The notes below the pieces were generated by a model. It saw only the letters and a program-made list of their open reading frames with translations, was not told the origin of the DNA and searched no databases. The translations under genes were made by a program, and so were the position numbers. Positions 52,306 to 61,377 of a stretch of DNA of 64,000 nucleotides are shown here, one piece after another. Position 1 is the first letter of the stretch, and every line of letters starts with the position of its first letter. Source of the DNA: Desulfobulbus oralis. GTDB taxonomy: Bacteria; Desulfobacterota; Desulfobulbia; Desulfobulbales; Desulfobulbaceae. Location of the stretch: contig NZ_CP021255.1 of the NCBI RefSeq assembly GCF_002952055.1, forward strand, positions 1,490,851-1,554,850, given 5' to 3'.

Positions 52306-53871
52306 ATGAAGCGTCAACTCACGGGCCTGCTGGCCGGTGCCAGCATGCTGCTGCTGTCCACCGGAATCCTTCAGGCCGCAGTCAAAGACGAGCTGGTCTA
52401 TGCCAGCACCAAGGACATCCGCAACATCAACCCGCACCTGTATCTTGGTGAAATGGCCGCCCAGGGCATGGTTTTCGAACCGCTGGTCATGAATACCAAG
52501 GAAGGCGTCAAACCCTGGCTGGCCGAGAGCTGGGAGGTGTCGCCGGATGGCAGGATCTACACCTTTCACCTGCGCAGGGACGTGACCTTTACCGACGGCA
52601 CGCCGTTCAACGCGGAGGCGGTCAGGTTGAACATGGAGGCCATCATGGCCAACCGCATCCGCCATGCCTGGATGGATATGATGAACGAGATCGACAAGGT
52701 CGAGGCTGTGGATGAATACAGCTTCCGTCTGAGTCTGAAAAAGCCCTACTACCCCACCCTGGTCGAGCTGGGCCTGCTGCGGCCGTTCCGCTTCATCTCG
52801 CCCAAGTGCTTTGTGGACGGGCAGACCAAGGATGGGGTATCCTGTCTGGCCGGCACCGGCCCCTGGGTGCTTGCCGAACACAAGGACAATCAGTACGCCG
52901 TCTTTACCGCCAACACCCGCTACTGGGGTGAAAAACCCAGGATTCAGTCCGTGCGCTGGAAGGTCATGCCCGATCACCAGTCCATGCTGCTGGGCCTGCA
53001 GAAGGGAGAAATTGACCTGATCTTCGGTGCCGACGGCGACATGCTGAATCTGGATAGCTTCGAGGGGCTGCGCCGCCAGGGCAAATATGTGACCGAGATC
53101 AGCCAGCCTATTGCCTCCCGTGCCATTCTGCTGAACGCGCACCAGCCCTTCACCCGGGAACGGGACGCGCGCCTGGCCCTGCAGCACGCTGTGGACAAAA
53201 AGAGCATCGTCGAGGGTGTGCTCAACGGCTCCGAGGAGCTGGCCGACACCCTGCTTGCACCGTCGGTGCAGTACTGTAATGTAGCCCTGGAAAAGCGCGC
53301 CTACGATCCGAAAAAGGCAGCCGCCCTGCTTGATCGGGCCGGCTGGAAGACAGGCAAGGACGCTTGGCGCTACAAGGACGGCAACAAGGCGGAACTGCGG
53401 CTGTACTACAATTCGAACAATGCCCAGGAGCGAACCATCAGCGAGTACATACAGGGCGATCTGAAGAAAATCGGCGTGGACCTGAAGATCATCGGCGAGG
53501 AAAAGCAGGCCTTCCTGGATCGCCAGAAAACCGGAGACTTCGAGCTGCAGTATTCCCTGTCCTGGGGCACGCCCTATGACCCGCAGTCCTATCTGTCGTC
53601 ATGGCGCATCCCTGCCCACGGCGACTATCAGGCCCAGGTCGGCATGGAGCGCAAGGAGTGGCTGGACAGGGAAATCACCAGTCTGATGACCGAAGCGGAC
53701 GAGAACAGGCGTCAGAGCATGTACAGGGAAATCCTGACCTACGTGCACGACGAGGCTGTGTATCTCCCGCTCTCCTATTCCCGCACCAAGGCGGTGCACA
53801 CCAAGGAGCTCCAGGGAGTGGAGTTCGGGCTTTCCCAGTACGAAATCCCCTTTGAAAAGATGCACTTCTGA
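52306..53871 (+). CDS. nikA: Nickel/peptide-type ABC transporter substrate-binding protein
   Basis: 521 aa, SBP_bac_5 family. The signal peptide is MKRQLTGLLAGASMLLLSTG with cleavage near QAA (26). The mature part begins DELVYASTKDIRNINPHLY, a NikA-like opening, with ESWEVSPDGRIYTFHLRRDV, and ends LGVEFGLSQYEIPFEKM-like (QGVEFGLSQYEIPF). NikA proteins carry Ni2+ chelated by a small metallophore or histidine. The family also contains peptide binders, so substrate is inferred. ATG 52306 follows GGGGGGGAG. First gene of a five-gene transporter operon plus methyltransferase. Confidence 0.88.
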   Translation: MKRQLTGLLAGASMLLLSTGILQAAVKDELVYASTKDIRNINPHLYLGEMAAQGMVFEPLVMNTKEGVKPWLAESWEVSPDGRIYTFHLRRDVTFTDGTPFNAEAVRLNMEAIMANRIRHAWMDMMNEIDKVEAVDEYSFRLSLKKPYYPTLVELGLLRPFRFISPKCFVDGQTKDGVSCLAGTGPWVLAEHKDNQYAVFTANTRYWGEKPRIQSVRWKVMPDHQSMLLGLQKGEIDLIFGADGDMLNLDSFEGLRRQGKYVTEISQPIASRAILLNAHQPFTRERDARLALQHAVDKKSIVEGVLNGSEELADTLLAPSVQYCNVALEKRAYDPKKAAALLDRAGWKTGKDAWRYKDGNKAELRLYYNSNNAQERTISEYIQGDLKKIGVDLKIIGEEKQAFLDRQKTGDFELQYSLSWGTPYDPQSYLSSWRIPAHGDYQAQVGMERKEWLDREITSLMTEADENRRQSMYREILTYVHDEAVYLPLSYSRTKAVHTKELQGVEFGLSQYEIPFEKMHF

Positions 53872-53930
53872 TTCGCTGCGCCCTGCCTTTGCCACCGGGT
53901 GATCCGGCCCGGTGGCTGCGGGAAAAGACC

Positions 53931-54872
53931 ATGCAGTTACGCACCTATATTGTCCGCCGCCTCCTGGGCGTCCTGCCTCTGCTGTTGGCGGTCTCCTTTT
54001 TCGCCTTTGTGCTGATCCAACGCAGCCCGAGCGATCCGGCAGAGGTGGCGATCCGGGTGAACGCCATGAGACCCACGCCGGAGCTGATTGCGGAGACGCG
54101 CGCAGAGCTGGGTCTGGACAAACCCTTCCTCAGCCGCTACGTCACCTGGCTGGGCCGCGTGCTGCAGGGTGATTTCGGCAGGCGCTACGTGGACCGGAAA
54201 CCCGTGGGCCAGGAGATGGCGAAGGCTCTGCCGCCCACTCTGCTTCTGGCCGCCACCACCGCCGTACTCATGCTGACGGTCAGCATTTGCGCTGCCCTGG
54301 TGGGTGCCGTTTTTGAGGGCCGCATCCCGGATATTCTGCTGCGCGGTTGCATCTTTCTCGGCACTTCGATGCCTGCCTTCTGGGCCGGGCTGCTCCTGAT
54401 CTGGCTCTTTGCGGTCAAACTGGATCTGTTCCCCACCAGCGGCCTCTCCGGCCCGGCCTCACTGGTTCTGCCGGCTCTCACCCTGTCACTGCCCTATATT
54501 TCGGCCTATGCACGGCTGTTGCGCAACAGCATGGTACAGACCAAGCAGTGCAATTTCGTGCTCTACGCCCGGGCCTGCGGCCGCAAACGCTCGGCCATTC
54601 TGCGTCATATCTTCCGCAATTCCCTGCAGTCCAGCCTCACCGCCCTGGGCATGAGCCTGCCCAAGCTGGTAGCCGGCACCTTTGTGGTGGAATGCATCTT
54701 TGCCTGGCCCGGTCTGGGCCGGCTCTGCGTGACAGCCATCTTCAACCGCGACTTTCCGGTGATTCAGGCCTATGTCCTGCTCATGGCCGTACTCTTTGTC
54801 CTCTGCAATCTGGCCATGGACATATGCTCCGCCCTGGTCGATCCCCGCCTGCGGGAAGGGGGGCTCCGGTGA
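53931..54872 (+). CDS. nikB: Nickel/peptide ABC transporter permease (NikB-like)
   Basis: 313 aa, six membrane segments, BPD_transp_1 fold. The N-terminus MQLRTYIVRRLLGVLPLLLA is typical of DppB/NikB permeases; the EAA-type loop region RNSMVQTKQCNFVLYARACG is followed by the cytoplasmic coupling helix. The frame is open from 53889, but ATG 53931 gives the family start. It ends in TGA overlapping the GTG of nikC. Confidence 0.9.
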   Translation: MQLRTYIVRRLLGVLPLLLAVSFFAFVLIQRSPSDPAEVAIRVNAMRPTPELIAETRAELGLDKPFLSRYVTWLGRVLQGDFGRRYVDRKPVGQEMAKALPPTLLLAATTAVLMLTVSICAALVGAVFEGRIPDILLRGCIFLGTSMPAFWAGLLLIWLFAVKLDLFPTSGLSGPASLVLPALTLSLPYISAYARLLRNSMVQTKQCNFVLYARACGRKRSAILRHIFRNSLQSSLTALGMSLPKLVAGTFVVECIFAWPGLGRLCVTAIFNRDFPVIQAYVLLMAVLFVLCNLAMDICSALVDPRLREGGLR

Positions 54873-55714
54873 AGGCCTGGCAGCATCTGAAGCAGGACCG
54901 TTTGGGCCTGTGCTGTCTCATCTTTATCATGCTGGTGCTGGCGGCAGGGCTACTGTCTTCCTGGATCGCGCCCTGCGATCCTCTGGAAATGGACGTCAAA
55001 AACAAGTTTGCCCCTTGGGGCCGCGCACATTGGCTGGGCACCGACCACCTGGGCCGGGACATCCTTTCCCGCCTGCTTTTCGGGGTGCGCAGCACGCTGG
55101 GCTTTTCCCTGTTGGCCATGCTCGCAACCGTTGCCATCGGCACGCTTTTGGGTATGCTGGCCGGCTTGCTGCGGGGCTCTGTGGAGGCGCTGCTGATGCG
55201 CCTCTGCGACGTCATGATGTCTTTCCCGAGCGAGGTCATGATTCTTGCCATCGTGGGCATGCTGGGGCCGGGGCTGGGCAATGTGGTGCTGGCCGCTGTG
55301 GTGGCGAAATGGCCCTGGTACACCCGCATGATCCGCACCCTGACCCGGCAGTATGTGGACATGAACTACATCCGTTTCGCCAGGGTGGCCGGCTACGGCC
55401 CGGCCTACATCATCCGCCGCCACCTGGTGCCCTGTGCGGCCGGCGAAATCATCGTGCTGGCGACTCTGGACACCGGCGCCGTCATCCTCATGATTTCCGC
55501 GCTGTCCTTCCTGGGCCTGGGCGTGCAGCCGCCCACCCCGGAATGGGGCATGATGCTGGGCGAGGCCAAGGAGGTGATGATTCTCTACCCCTGGCAGATG
55601 CTGCCGCCTGGTTTCAGCATCCTTGCCGTGGTCGCGGCCTTCAACTTCCTGGGCGACAGTCTGCGGGACGCGCTGGATCCCCGGCATCATCCCAGCAGAG
55701 AGGTGGCGCTGTGA
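54869..55714 (+). CDS. nikC: Nickel/peptide ABC transporter permease (NikC-like)
   Basis: 281 aa from GTG 54869, which overlaps the nikB stop (GTGA). The start is supported by GGGAAGGGGGG upstream. DppC/NikC features are seen: HWLGTDHLGRDILSRLLFGV, the coupling segment MNYIRFARVAGYGPAYIIRR and GLGVQPPTPEWGMMLGEAKE. It pairs with NikB in the inner membrane. Confidence 0.92.
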   Translation: MKAWQHLKQDRLGLCCLIFIMLVLAAGLLSSWIAPCDPLEMDVKNKFAPWGRAHWLGTDHLGRDILSRLLFGVRSTLGFSLLAMLATVAIGTLLGMLAGLLRGSVEALLMRLCDVMMSFPSEVMILAIVGMLGPGLGNVVLAAVVAKWPWYTRMIRTLTRQYVDMNYIRFARVAGYGPAYIIRRHLVPCAAGEIIVLATLDTGAVILMISALSFLGLGVQPPTPEWGMMLGEAKEVMILYPWQMLPPGFSILAVVAAFNFLGDSLRDALDPRHHPSREVAL

Positions 55715-56550
55715 GCAGCCCCGAAGACAGGCCGCAGGCGCCCATCGTGCGCCTGGAACAGGTATCGGTCCGGCACGCGGCCACGGGCAGAGTCATCGTT
55801 TCGGATGTCGGCTTTACCCTCGCACGGGGGCGGTGCCTGGGCATCGTAGGCGAGAGCGGCAGCGGCAAGACGCTCATCTGCCGTACCCTGTTGGGGCTCC
55901 TGCCGCCGGCACTCGCAGCGGAAGGCCAGGCCTTTTTCGGCGATATCGACATGATCCGGGCTGCCCCGGAAACAGCCCGCCGTCTCAGGGGCACCGGCAT
56001 CGGCACGATTCTGCAACAGCCCATGAGCGCCTTTGACCCGCTCTACACCCTGGGCGCGCAGTTTGTGGAAACCTTTCGGGACAAACTGGGCCTGAGCAAG
56101 GAGGCCGCCCGGGCGCTGGGCAGGGAAAAGCTGGCCCAGATGAATCTGCCTGCCACGGTCATGCGCAGTTATCCCCACCAACTCTCCGGCGGCATGCTGC
56201 AGCGCTGTATGATCGCCCTCACTCTGGCTCTGAAGGCCAAGCTGATTGTGGCGGATGAGCCCACCACCGCCCTGGACGCCCAGAACCAGTTTCAGGTGCT
56301 CGAATGTTTCCGGCAGTTGCGGGAGCGGCTGCATGTGACGCTCATCATCGTGTCCCACGACCTGGGCGCAGTGCAGATGCTGGCCGATCATATCCTGGTC
56401 ATGGAAGGCGGGCGCTGCGTGGAAGCCGGCGAGGCAAAAACCGTTTTCAACGCGCCGCAGCACGAATACACGAGGTATCTGGTGCGCACACGCCTTGCCC
56501 TGACGCGGGGCTTCCAACGCGCTTTGGGGGGTGGCCATGCCAGCGCCTGA
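55711..56550 (+). CDS. nikD: Nickel/peptide ABC transporter ATPase (NikD-like)
   Basis: 279 aa from GTG 55711 overlapping the nikC stop. Walker A GIVGESGSGKT near residue 52, Q-loop GTILQQPMSAFDP, signature LSGGMLQRCMIAL, Walker B LIVADEPTTALD and H-loop VSHDLG are all present. One of two ATPases energising NikBC. Confidence 0.93.
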   Translation: MSSPEDRPQAPIVRLEQVSVRHAATGRVIVSDVGFTLARGRCLGIVGESGSGKTLICRTLLGLLPPALAAEGQAFFGDIDMIRAAPETARRLRGTGIGTILQQPMSAFDPLYTLGAQFVETFRDKLGLSKEAARALGREKLAQMNLPATVMRSYPHQLSGGMLQRCMIALTLALKAKLIVADEPTTALDAQNQFQVLECFRQLRERLHVTLIIVSHDLGAVQMLADHILVMEGGRCVEAGEAKTVFNAPQHEYTRYLVRTRLALTRGFQRALGGGHASA

Positions 56551-57364
56551 CAGTGCCGTGCCCTTTCTCTCGCTTCGCCATGTGCATAAAAGCTATCCCG
56601 ATCACCAGGCCACGATCTGGCGACCAAGGCGGCGGATCATCCTCGAAGACCTCAGCTTCGATCTCGAACGGGGCAGCATCCTGGGAATTTTGGGTGAGTC
56701 CGGCAGTGGCAAAAGCACGCTGGCCCGCCTCATTCTGGGGCTGGAAAAGCCGGACAGCGGACAGATACTCTTTGAAGGCCAGGAGGGCGGGGCCTGGCGC
56801 GCCGGGCATCGCGGCAGGATCAGCGTGGTCTTTCAGGACTACAGCAGTTCGGTCAATCCCGGTTTCCGGGTTGCGGACATCATTGCCGAAGGACTGGCCG
56901 CTGGCGCGCAGCCGCGCAGCGCCTGGCTTTCGGAGATTCCCGCACTCATGGCCCGGGTGCAGGTGCCGCCCGAGCTGGCCGGACGTCTGCCCCATCAGCT
57001 TTCCGGCGGTCAACTGCAACGAGTGTGCATTGCCAGAGCCCTGGCCTCGAAGCCGGATTTCATCGTATTCGACGAGGCCATCAGCTCCCTGGACCTGCCC
57101 ATCCAGGCCCGGATCCTGACGCTGCTGCGCGAGATTCGCGGCAACATGAGCTATATCTTCATCACCCACGACATACAGATGGCGACTCTGCTCTGCGATC
57201 AGATTCTGCTGCTCCGTCACGGCAAAGTGGCGGCTCTGCTCTCCACCAAGTCGGGGCTGGGCCAGAGCGCCTCCCCCTATCTGCGTCAACTGCTGGCATC
57301 CACCGTCATCTTTCACTCGAACTTCGAGGCTGCCGCCGAAACGGCAAGCCCTGTGCCGCAATGA
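56537..57364 (+). CDS. nikE: Nickel/peptide ABC transporter ATPase (NikE-like)
   Basis: 275 aa from ATG 56537; GTG 56531 is an alternative. It overlaps the nikD end by 14 nt. Walker A GILGESGSGKST, Q-loop VVFQDYSSSVNP, signature LSGGQLQRVCIARAL, Walker B FIVFDEAISSLD and H-loop ITHDIQ are intact. The stop overlaps the methyltransferase ATG as ATGA. Confidence 0.92.
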   Translation: MPAPDSAVPFLSLRHVHKSYPDHQATIWRPRRRIILEDLSFDLERGSILGILGESGSGKSTLARLILGLEKPDSGQILFEGQEGGAWRAGHRGRISVVFQDYSSSVNPGFRVADIIAEGLAAGAQPRSAWLSEIPALMARVQVPPELAGRLPHQLSGGQLQRVCIARALASKPDFIVFDEAISSLDLPIQARILTLLREIRGNMSYIFITHDIQMATLLCDQILLLRHGKVAALLSTKSGLGQSASPYLRQLLASTVIFHSNFEAAAETASPVPQ

Positions 57365-58155
57365 ACATGCTGCTGGAACGACCCGATACGGTGCTGTCTG
57401 CTGCGACTGTCCCGCCCAACCTTGCACAGCCCCTGGCGGCGCGCATCAGGCGCTACTGGTCGCACCGCGCCCCTGATTTCGGCAGGCTGCGCCGTGAGGA
57501 GCTGCAGAGCGACAAATTTGCCCTCTGGTACGACGAAATAGCGCCCCGCCTGCCCGCGCCCCTGCCCGGAAGGGCGCTGCGTATTCTGGACGTGGGCACG
57601 GGTCCCGGCTTTTTCGCGGTGTTGCTGGCAGGCCAGCGTCATGAGGTGATTGGCATCGACATCTGCTCCGAAATGCTGCAAGAGGCGGAGCGCCTGGCCC
57701 GCGGAGCCGCCTGCCAGGTCACGTTCCTCAGGATGGATGCCACCCGGCTGAATTTTCCCGACCAGTCTTTCGACTGCGTGCTGACGCGCAACCTGACCTG
57801 GACGCTCCTGAGGCCTGGCAGGGCCTATGCCGAGTGGCTGCGCGTCCTGCGACCGGGCGGGGTCCTGCTCAATTTCGATGCGGATTACGGCGTGGTCAAC
57901 TTCATGGACGCAGCCAAGGAAGAGGGCAGACATGCCCATGCAGGCATTGACTCCGCCCTGCTCAGGGAAGGTGAAAACATCCGGCGCAGTCTCGCCATCA
58001 GCCGGGAAACACGGCCGGCCTGGGACATGGCAATGCTGCGCCGTGTGGGCTTCTCCTCCTGCACCTGCGATACCGCACTCAGCAGCCGGGTTTTTACGCG
58101 CAGGGATTCAGCCTACAACCCGGTACCCATGTTTGCCCTGCGGGCTGTCCGCTGA
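57361..58155 (+). CDS. Class I SAM-dependent methyltransferase coupled to the nik operon
   Basis: 264 aa. The Methyltransf_11-type core has ILDVGTGPGFFAVLL near residue 75, GIDICSEML, LRMDATRLNFPDQSFDCV and LRVLRPGGVLLNFDADYG. ATG 57361 overlaps the nikE stop, so it is translated with the transporter. The sequence does not show its substrate. A role in making or modifying a metal chelator taken up by NikABCDE is attractive but inferred; methyltransferases of this kind are seen near nickel/cobalt uptake loci. Confidence 0.85.
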   Translation: MNMLLERPDTVLSAATVPPNLAQPLAARIRRYWSHRAPDFGRLRREELQSDKFALWYDEIAPRLPAPLPGRALRILDVGTGPGFFAVLLAGQRHEVIGIDICSEMLQEAERLARGAACQVTFLRMDATRLNFPDQSFDCVLTRNLTWTLLRPGRAYAEWLRVLRPGGVLLNFDADYGVVNFMDAAKEEGRHAHAGIDSALLREGENIRRSLAISRETRPAWDMAMLRRVGFSSCTCDTALSSRVFTRRDSAYNPVPMFALRAVR

Positions 58156-58179
58156 GCGCGGTGCAGGCCGAGGGCCTCC

Positions 58180-58440
58180 CGCCTCCAGGCATTGGCCTTT
58201 TGACGCTGGCCGGCATGGCCCGAGGCCCGCATGCGGCGAATTTCCCGATCCCTTTTGTGCGGCCCATGTCCTGCTTGCCGCCTCCTGTTCCCGCCGCGTG
58301 TGGATGCGCCCTGCAGTGACCGGCATCGACCATCAGCCATGTAACTCCGGCTCATCGATCAGGATTTCGCGTAGTTTCTCCCACAGACCCCCGGTCGCGT
58401 CAGCGGATACAGTGCCGATTGTCATGGGCAATGCCGCCTG
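58180..58440 (-). mobile_element. Decayed IS427-group transposase relic
   Basis: Minus-strand frames give LWEKLREILIDEPEL and, after a frame change, LMVDAGHCRAHPHAAGTGGG and MGRTKG. They match WEKLLEVLMVEPDYEW and MIDASHCKVHPHAAGAVGG in the intact element at 30469. No terminal repeats or start codon remain. It fills most of the nik-pit intergenic gap (58156-58494). Confidence 0.72.
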
Positions 58441-58494
58441 ATGCCCGTACCAGGGTGTACCGACTCCCGGCCGCTTACAGGGCGATGAAGGGCC

Positions 58495-59472
58495 CTAAAG
58501 GGGCAGCACAAAGGACAGTGTAGCCGCAATGGCCATGCATACCGGGATGGTCAGCACCCAGGCGGTGACGATATTTTTGATGATGCTCAGGTTCAGGGCG
58601 CGGTGGCCCTTGGTTGAACCCACCCCCATAATGGCGGTGGAAATAATGTGGGTCGTGCTCACCGGCATCCCGAAATGGGAGGCGGTGAGGACCAGCGAGG
58701 CCGATGCGGTTTCGGCGGCAAAGCCGTGCACCGGCTTCAGTTTGATCATCTTGTCGCCCATGGTGCGAATGATGCGAAGACCGCCGGTCATGGTGCCGCA
58801 GCCCATGGTGCAGGCGCAGAGCAGCACCACCCAGACCGGCACCTTGAAGCTCTCCAGGGCGCCGTAGCTGAAGAGGGCCAGCGTAATGATGCCCATGGTC
58901 TTCTGGGCGTCGTTGCTGCCGTGGCTGAGCGCCATGATGCCGGACGACAGCAGTTGCAGCCTGCGGAACCACGAGTTGACCACGTAGGGTCTGGCCCGGC
59001 GGCAGATCCAGAGGATGCCTACCATGGCGCCCAGGCCGATACAGAAGCCCAGAAGCGGCGAGGTCAGCATGGGCAGGAGCACCTTCCTGGTCACGCCATC
59101 CATGAGCACCACGCCAAAACCCGCCCGCCCGACCGCAGCGCCTATCAGGCCGCCGATCAGCGCGTGTGAGGAACTGGAGGGGATGCCCAGGTACCAGGTG
59201 ACGAGGTTCCAGATCACGGCAGCGAGCAGCGCACAAAAAATCACGCCCTGGGTCACGATGCCGGCATCCACGATGCCCTGACCGATGGTGCTGGCCACAT
59301 GGGTGCCCAGAAGAGCGCCGGTAATATCCAGGCAGCCGGCATAGATCACGGCGGTGCGGGCGCTCAGCACCTTGGTGGAGACCACGGTGGCAATGGCATT
59401 GGCCGAGTCGTGGAAGCCGTTGATATATTCGAACACGAGAGCGGTGCAGATCACCACCAGAAGCATGGCCAT
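58495..59472 (-). CDS. pit: PiT-family inorganic phosphate transporter
   Basis: 325 aa, about nine or ten membrane segments. Both PiT signature repeats are present: YINGFHDSANAIATVVST near the N-terminus and LSHGSNDAQKTMGIITLA after the centre; PSSSSHALIGGLIG and PVSTTHIISTAIMGVG also fit. It takes up phosphate (often as a metal-phosphate complex) using the proton or sodium gradient. ATG 59470-59472, 32 nt after the DUF47 gene, which typically partners PiT transporters. Confidence 0.94.
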   Translation of the reverse strand: MAMLLVVICTALVFEYINGFHDSANAIATVVSTKVLSARTAVIYAGCLDITGALLGTHVASTIGQGIVDAGIVTQGVIFCALLAAVIWNLVTWYLGIPSSSSHALIGGLIGAAVGRAGFGVVLMDGVTRKVLLPMLTSPLLGFCIGLGAMVGILWICRRARPYVVNSWFRRLQLLSSGIMALSHGSNDAQKTMGIITLALFSYGALESFKVPVWVVLLCACTMGCGTMTGGLRIIRTMGDKMIKLKPVHGFAAETASASLVLTASHFGMPVSTTHIISTAIMGVGSTKGHRALNLSIIKNIVTAWVLTIPVCMAIAATLSFVLPL

Positions 59473-59504
59473 TTGGCATCCTTGAAAAGGTCGGCAGGCG
59501 GCCT

Positions 59505-60149
59505 TTAGCTGTGTTTCAGGGAAATGGTGACAATGAGGTCGGAAATGGCGGAACAGATGTCCAGCGCATTTTCAATGCCCTTGTAAATGGCACGCAGCTT
59601 CAGGACTTCCAGGGCCTCGTACTTGCCGGAAAACAGCTCCTCGGTGGCCGAATACAGCAGATCGTCGCCGGTGCCTTCTATGTCCTGAATGCGGGCGCTG
59701 CTCCTGGCAACCTCCTTCACCGGGGCGCCGCCGCGCAGCATGGCGACCAGCTTGCGCAACTCTTCGGCCGAAGTGCTGATCAGATCGGCCTGCTGGCGAA
59801 TGATGTCGTTGTAGTCGCCGATCTGGTAGATACGCAGGTTGACGCAGGCCTTCAGAATCACCTTGGTGGCCTTGTAGAGTTTGGCCGCGATCTGCTGGAT
59901 GTCTTCCCGGTCAATCGGGGTGATGAACGACTTGTCCAACAGGGTCAGGCACTGGTCCTGGATGTCCGAGGCGCGTTTTTTGTAACTTTTGGCATGCACC
60001 AGGCAGGCATCGCGTTCTTCCGGAACAGAATGCACAATCTGGTAGAAGAGATAGGCTGAAAGCTGGACCACTTCCGCACCGTCCTCAAAGTGGTCGTAGA
60101 ATCTGTTTTCAGGGGGCGGCAGAATTTTGGCGAGAAAACCGAGACGCAT
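59505..60149 (-). CDS. DUF47/PhoU-like phosphate transport regulator
   Basis: 214 aa, all-helical, TIGR00153/DUF47 type. It begins MRLGFLAKILPPPENRFYDHFE and contains the acidic PhoU-like pairs in DKSFITPIDREDIQQIA, EGTGDDLLYS and NALDICSAISDLIV. Such proteins are encoded before pit and are thought to modulate it. ATG 60147-60149 after TAGGGAGTACGT. A GCCCGCC/GGCGGGC hairpin (60170-60189) sits in the leader. Confidence 0.92.
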   Translation of the reverse strand: MRLGFLAKILPPPENRFYDHFEDGAEVVQLSAYLFYQIVHSVPEERDACLVHAKSYKKRASDIQDQCLTLLDKSFITPIDREDIQQIAAKLYKATKVILKACVNLRIYQIGDYNDIIRQQADLISTSAEELRKLVAMLRGGAPVKEVARSSARIQDIEGTGDDLLYSATEELFSGKYEALEVLKLRAIYKGIENALDICSAISDLIVTISLKHS

Positions 60150-60349
60150 ACGTACTCCCTACAAGAAGCGCCCGCCGTCTCTGGCGGGCCGGATACAGGC
60201 TGTTTGTCCGGCAGGAGGACAGACCCTACAAACCAGATTCAGGGCGATTTGCAAACAGTTTTTTCCGCAGGCTACGGATATCATCAGCAGACAGGAAAGG
60301 CTCCCGCGACAGTGGTTTCAGAAGGCGGTGGTTTTAGAAGATGAGGCCG

Positions 60350-60770
60350 GCAATGCTGCGGGGGGCAGTGCATCATGTGCATCAGCGCCTTGCGCGTGTC
60401 GAAGCTGCCAGAACTGGCCCCTGCCCATCGATCTTTTCGCCTCTTCGCAGGTGGCAGGCATGCTCAGCCGGCATCGCTCCCCGGCGCCCACCTGCAAGGC
60501 GAATGAACAGGGCCTACGGACATCGGCTGGCGGCCGCAGCCCCTTAGCGGCCGGCACCCGCTTTGGCGACCGGGAGGCGGATCCGGTCTGTACGGCGGGA
60601 GCCAAGGCAGCCCTGCCCGCTGCAACGAAGGCAGGAGTTTTCAAAAAATCGCAGAAGCCTGCCCCCAAGGTCGCGAACGCCTGCATGATGGGCCTCGCAG
60701 ATGCCTGAACGCTGCCAGACCCCGGCTGAGGTTTTCAAACAGGCACTCAACCGCTGCGCTTATATTTGCC
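60350..60770 (+). mobile_element. Decayed IS30-family relic
   Basis: Plus-strand frames preserve GTRFGDREADPVCTAGAKAA, matching GTRFGDWEADLVCASRGKAA of the element at 13581. Further on, QTPAEVFKQAL matches the transposase C-terminus QTPAEVFNQAL. Intervening sequence is scrambled by indels and stops, and no terminal repeats are seen. With about 200 nt of DUF47 leader it accounts for most of the gap 60150-60857. Confidence 0.7.
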
Positions 60771-60857
60771 TGCAGCCCCTGGCTGCCGGCGATCGGGCAA
60801 GGGGCAGGCCTGTCCCCCCGTGGCAGGATGCCGATTCACTTTTTTGTAGGTGAAAAC

Positions 60858-61076
60858 TCAGTCATATTCGCCGAAGTCTCCGCTGTGCTCATCAGCATCG
60901 GCACTGTCGTTCAGGGGGCTCAGACGCAGGGGATCGAGCGAGAGGATCTGGTATTCGGCTTCACAGTCGTTACAGTAGACGATGTCCTCCTCTTCACAAT
61001 CGCTGTCGATGTAAATACTGCCGCCGCACACCCGGCATTCTTCCACGATTGCATCTTCGTCCCTGTCAATATCCAT
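60858..61076 (-). CDS. CPXCG-type cysteine-rich zinc-ribbon protein
   Basis: 72 aa, acidic. CRVCGGSIYI and YCNDCEAEY provide four cysteines in a C-x2-C...C-x2-C ribbon. Similar small proteins are annotated as CPXCG motif-containing; function unknown, perhaps an adaptor or metal carrier. ATG 61074-61076 follows CAGGGGGGCAGCAAG. It stands alone next to an IS30 relic. Confidence 0.82.
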   Translation of the reverse strand: MDIDRDEDAIVEECRVCGGSIYIDSDCEEEDIVYCNDCEAEYQILSLDPLRLSPLNDSADADEHSGDFGEYD

Positions 61077-61377
61077 CTTGCTGCCCCCCTGTTCAATTGG
61101 AAGATTTCTGGTCAGACAGAAGCCTCTGCCCTGGCTGCCGGAAAAGAATATACGTGTTTCATTCTGTCAAGAAAAAACACTTTGGACCGGACAGGCGTTG
61201 TTGCTGCGGGCCGCGGTGTCCGGCTTGTCATTTTTACCCAGACCTGGCAAAAAACCGGAAGACGAAACTGCAGCCCGGGATCGCTGCCTTTCGGTATGGC
61301 GCTTCGCCTCGTCCGCAGCCGTTGCGGGGGAGGCAGCGATTCCTTCGTGAACACGAGAAAAGCCGGCATCAGACCTT
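61077..61377. other. Intergenic region between zinc-ribbon gene and radical SAM gene
   Basis: About 300 nt, divergent. No clear promoter pair at standard spacing, riboswitch or small gene was found. Short A-rich runs (61165-61175, 61247-61253) are the only features. Confidence 0.4.

Noticed and set aside
52132-53187. 351-codon open frame on the minus strand ending NADTERWYSTWRRNWIALAAS
   Set aside because: Almost entirely antisense to nikA, which has clear family motifs. The part outside nikA is too short to recognise and has no supporting context.
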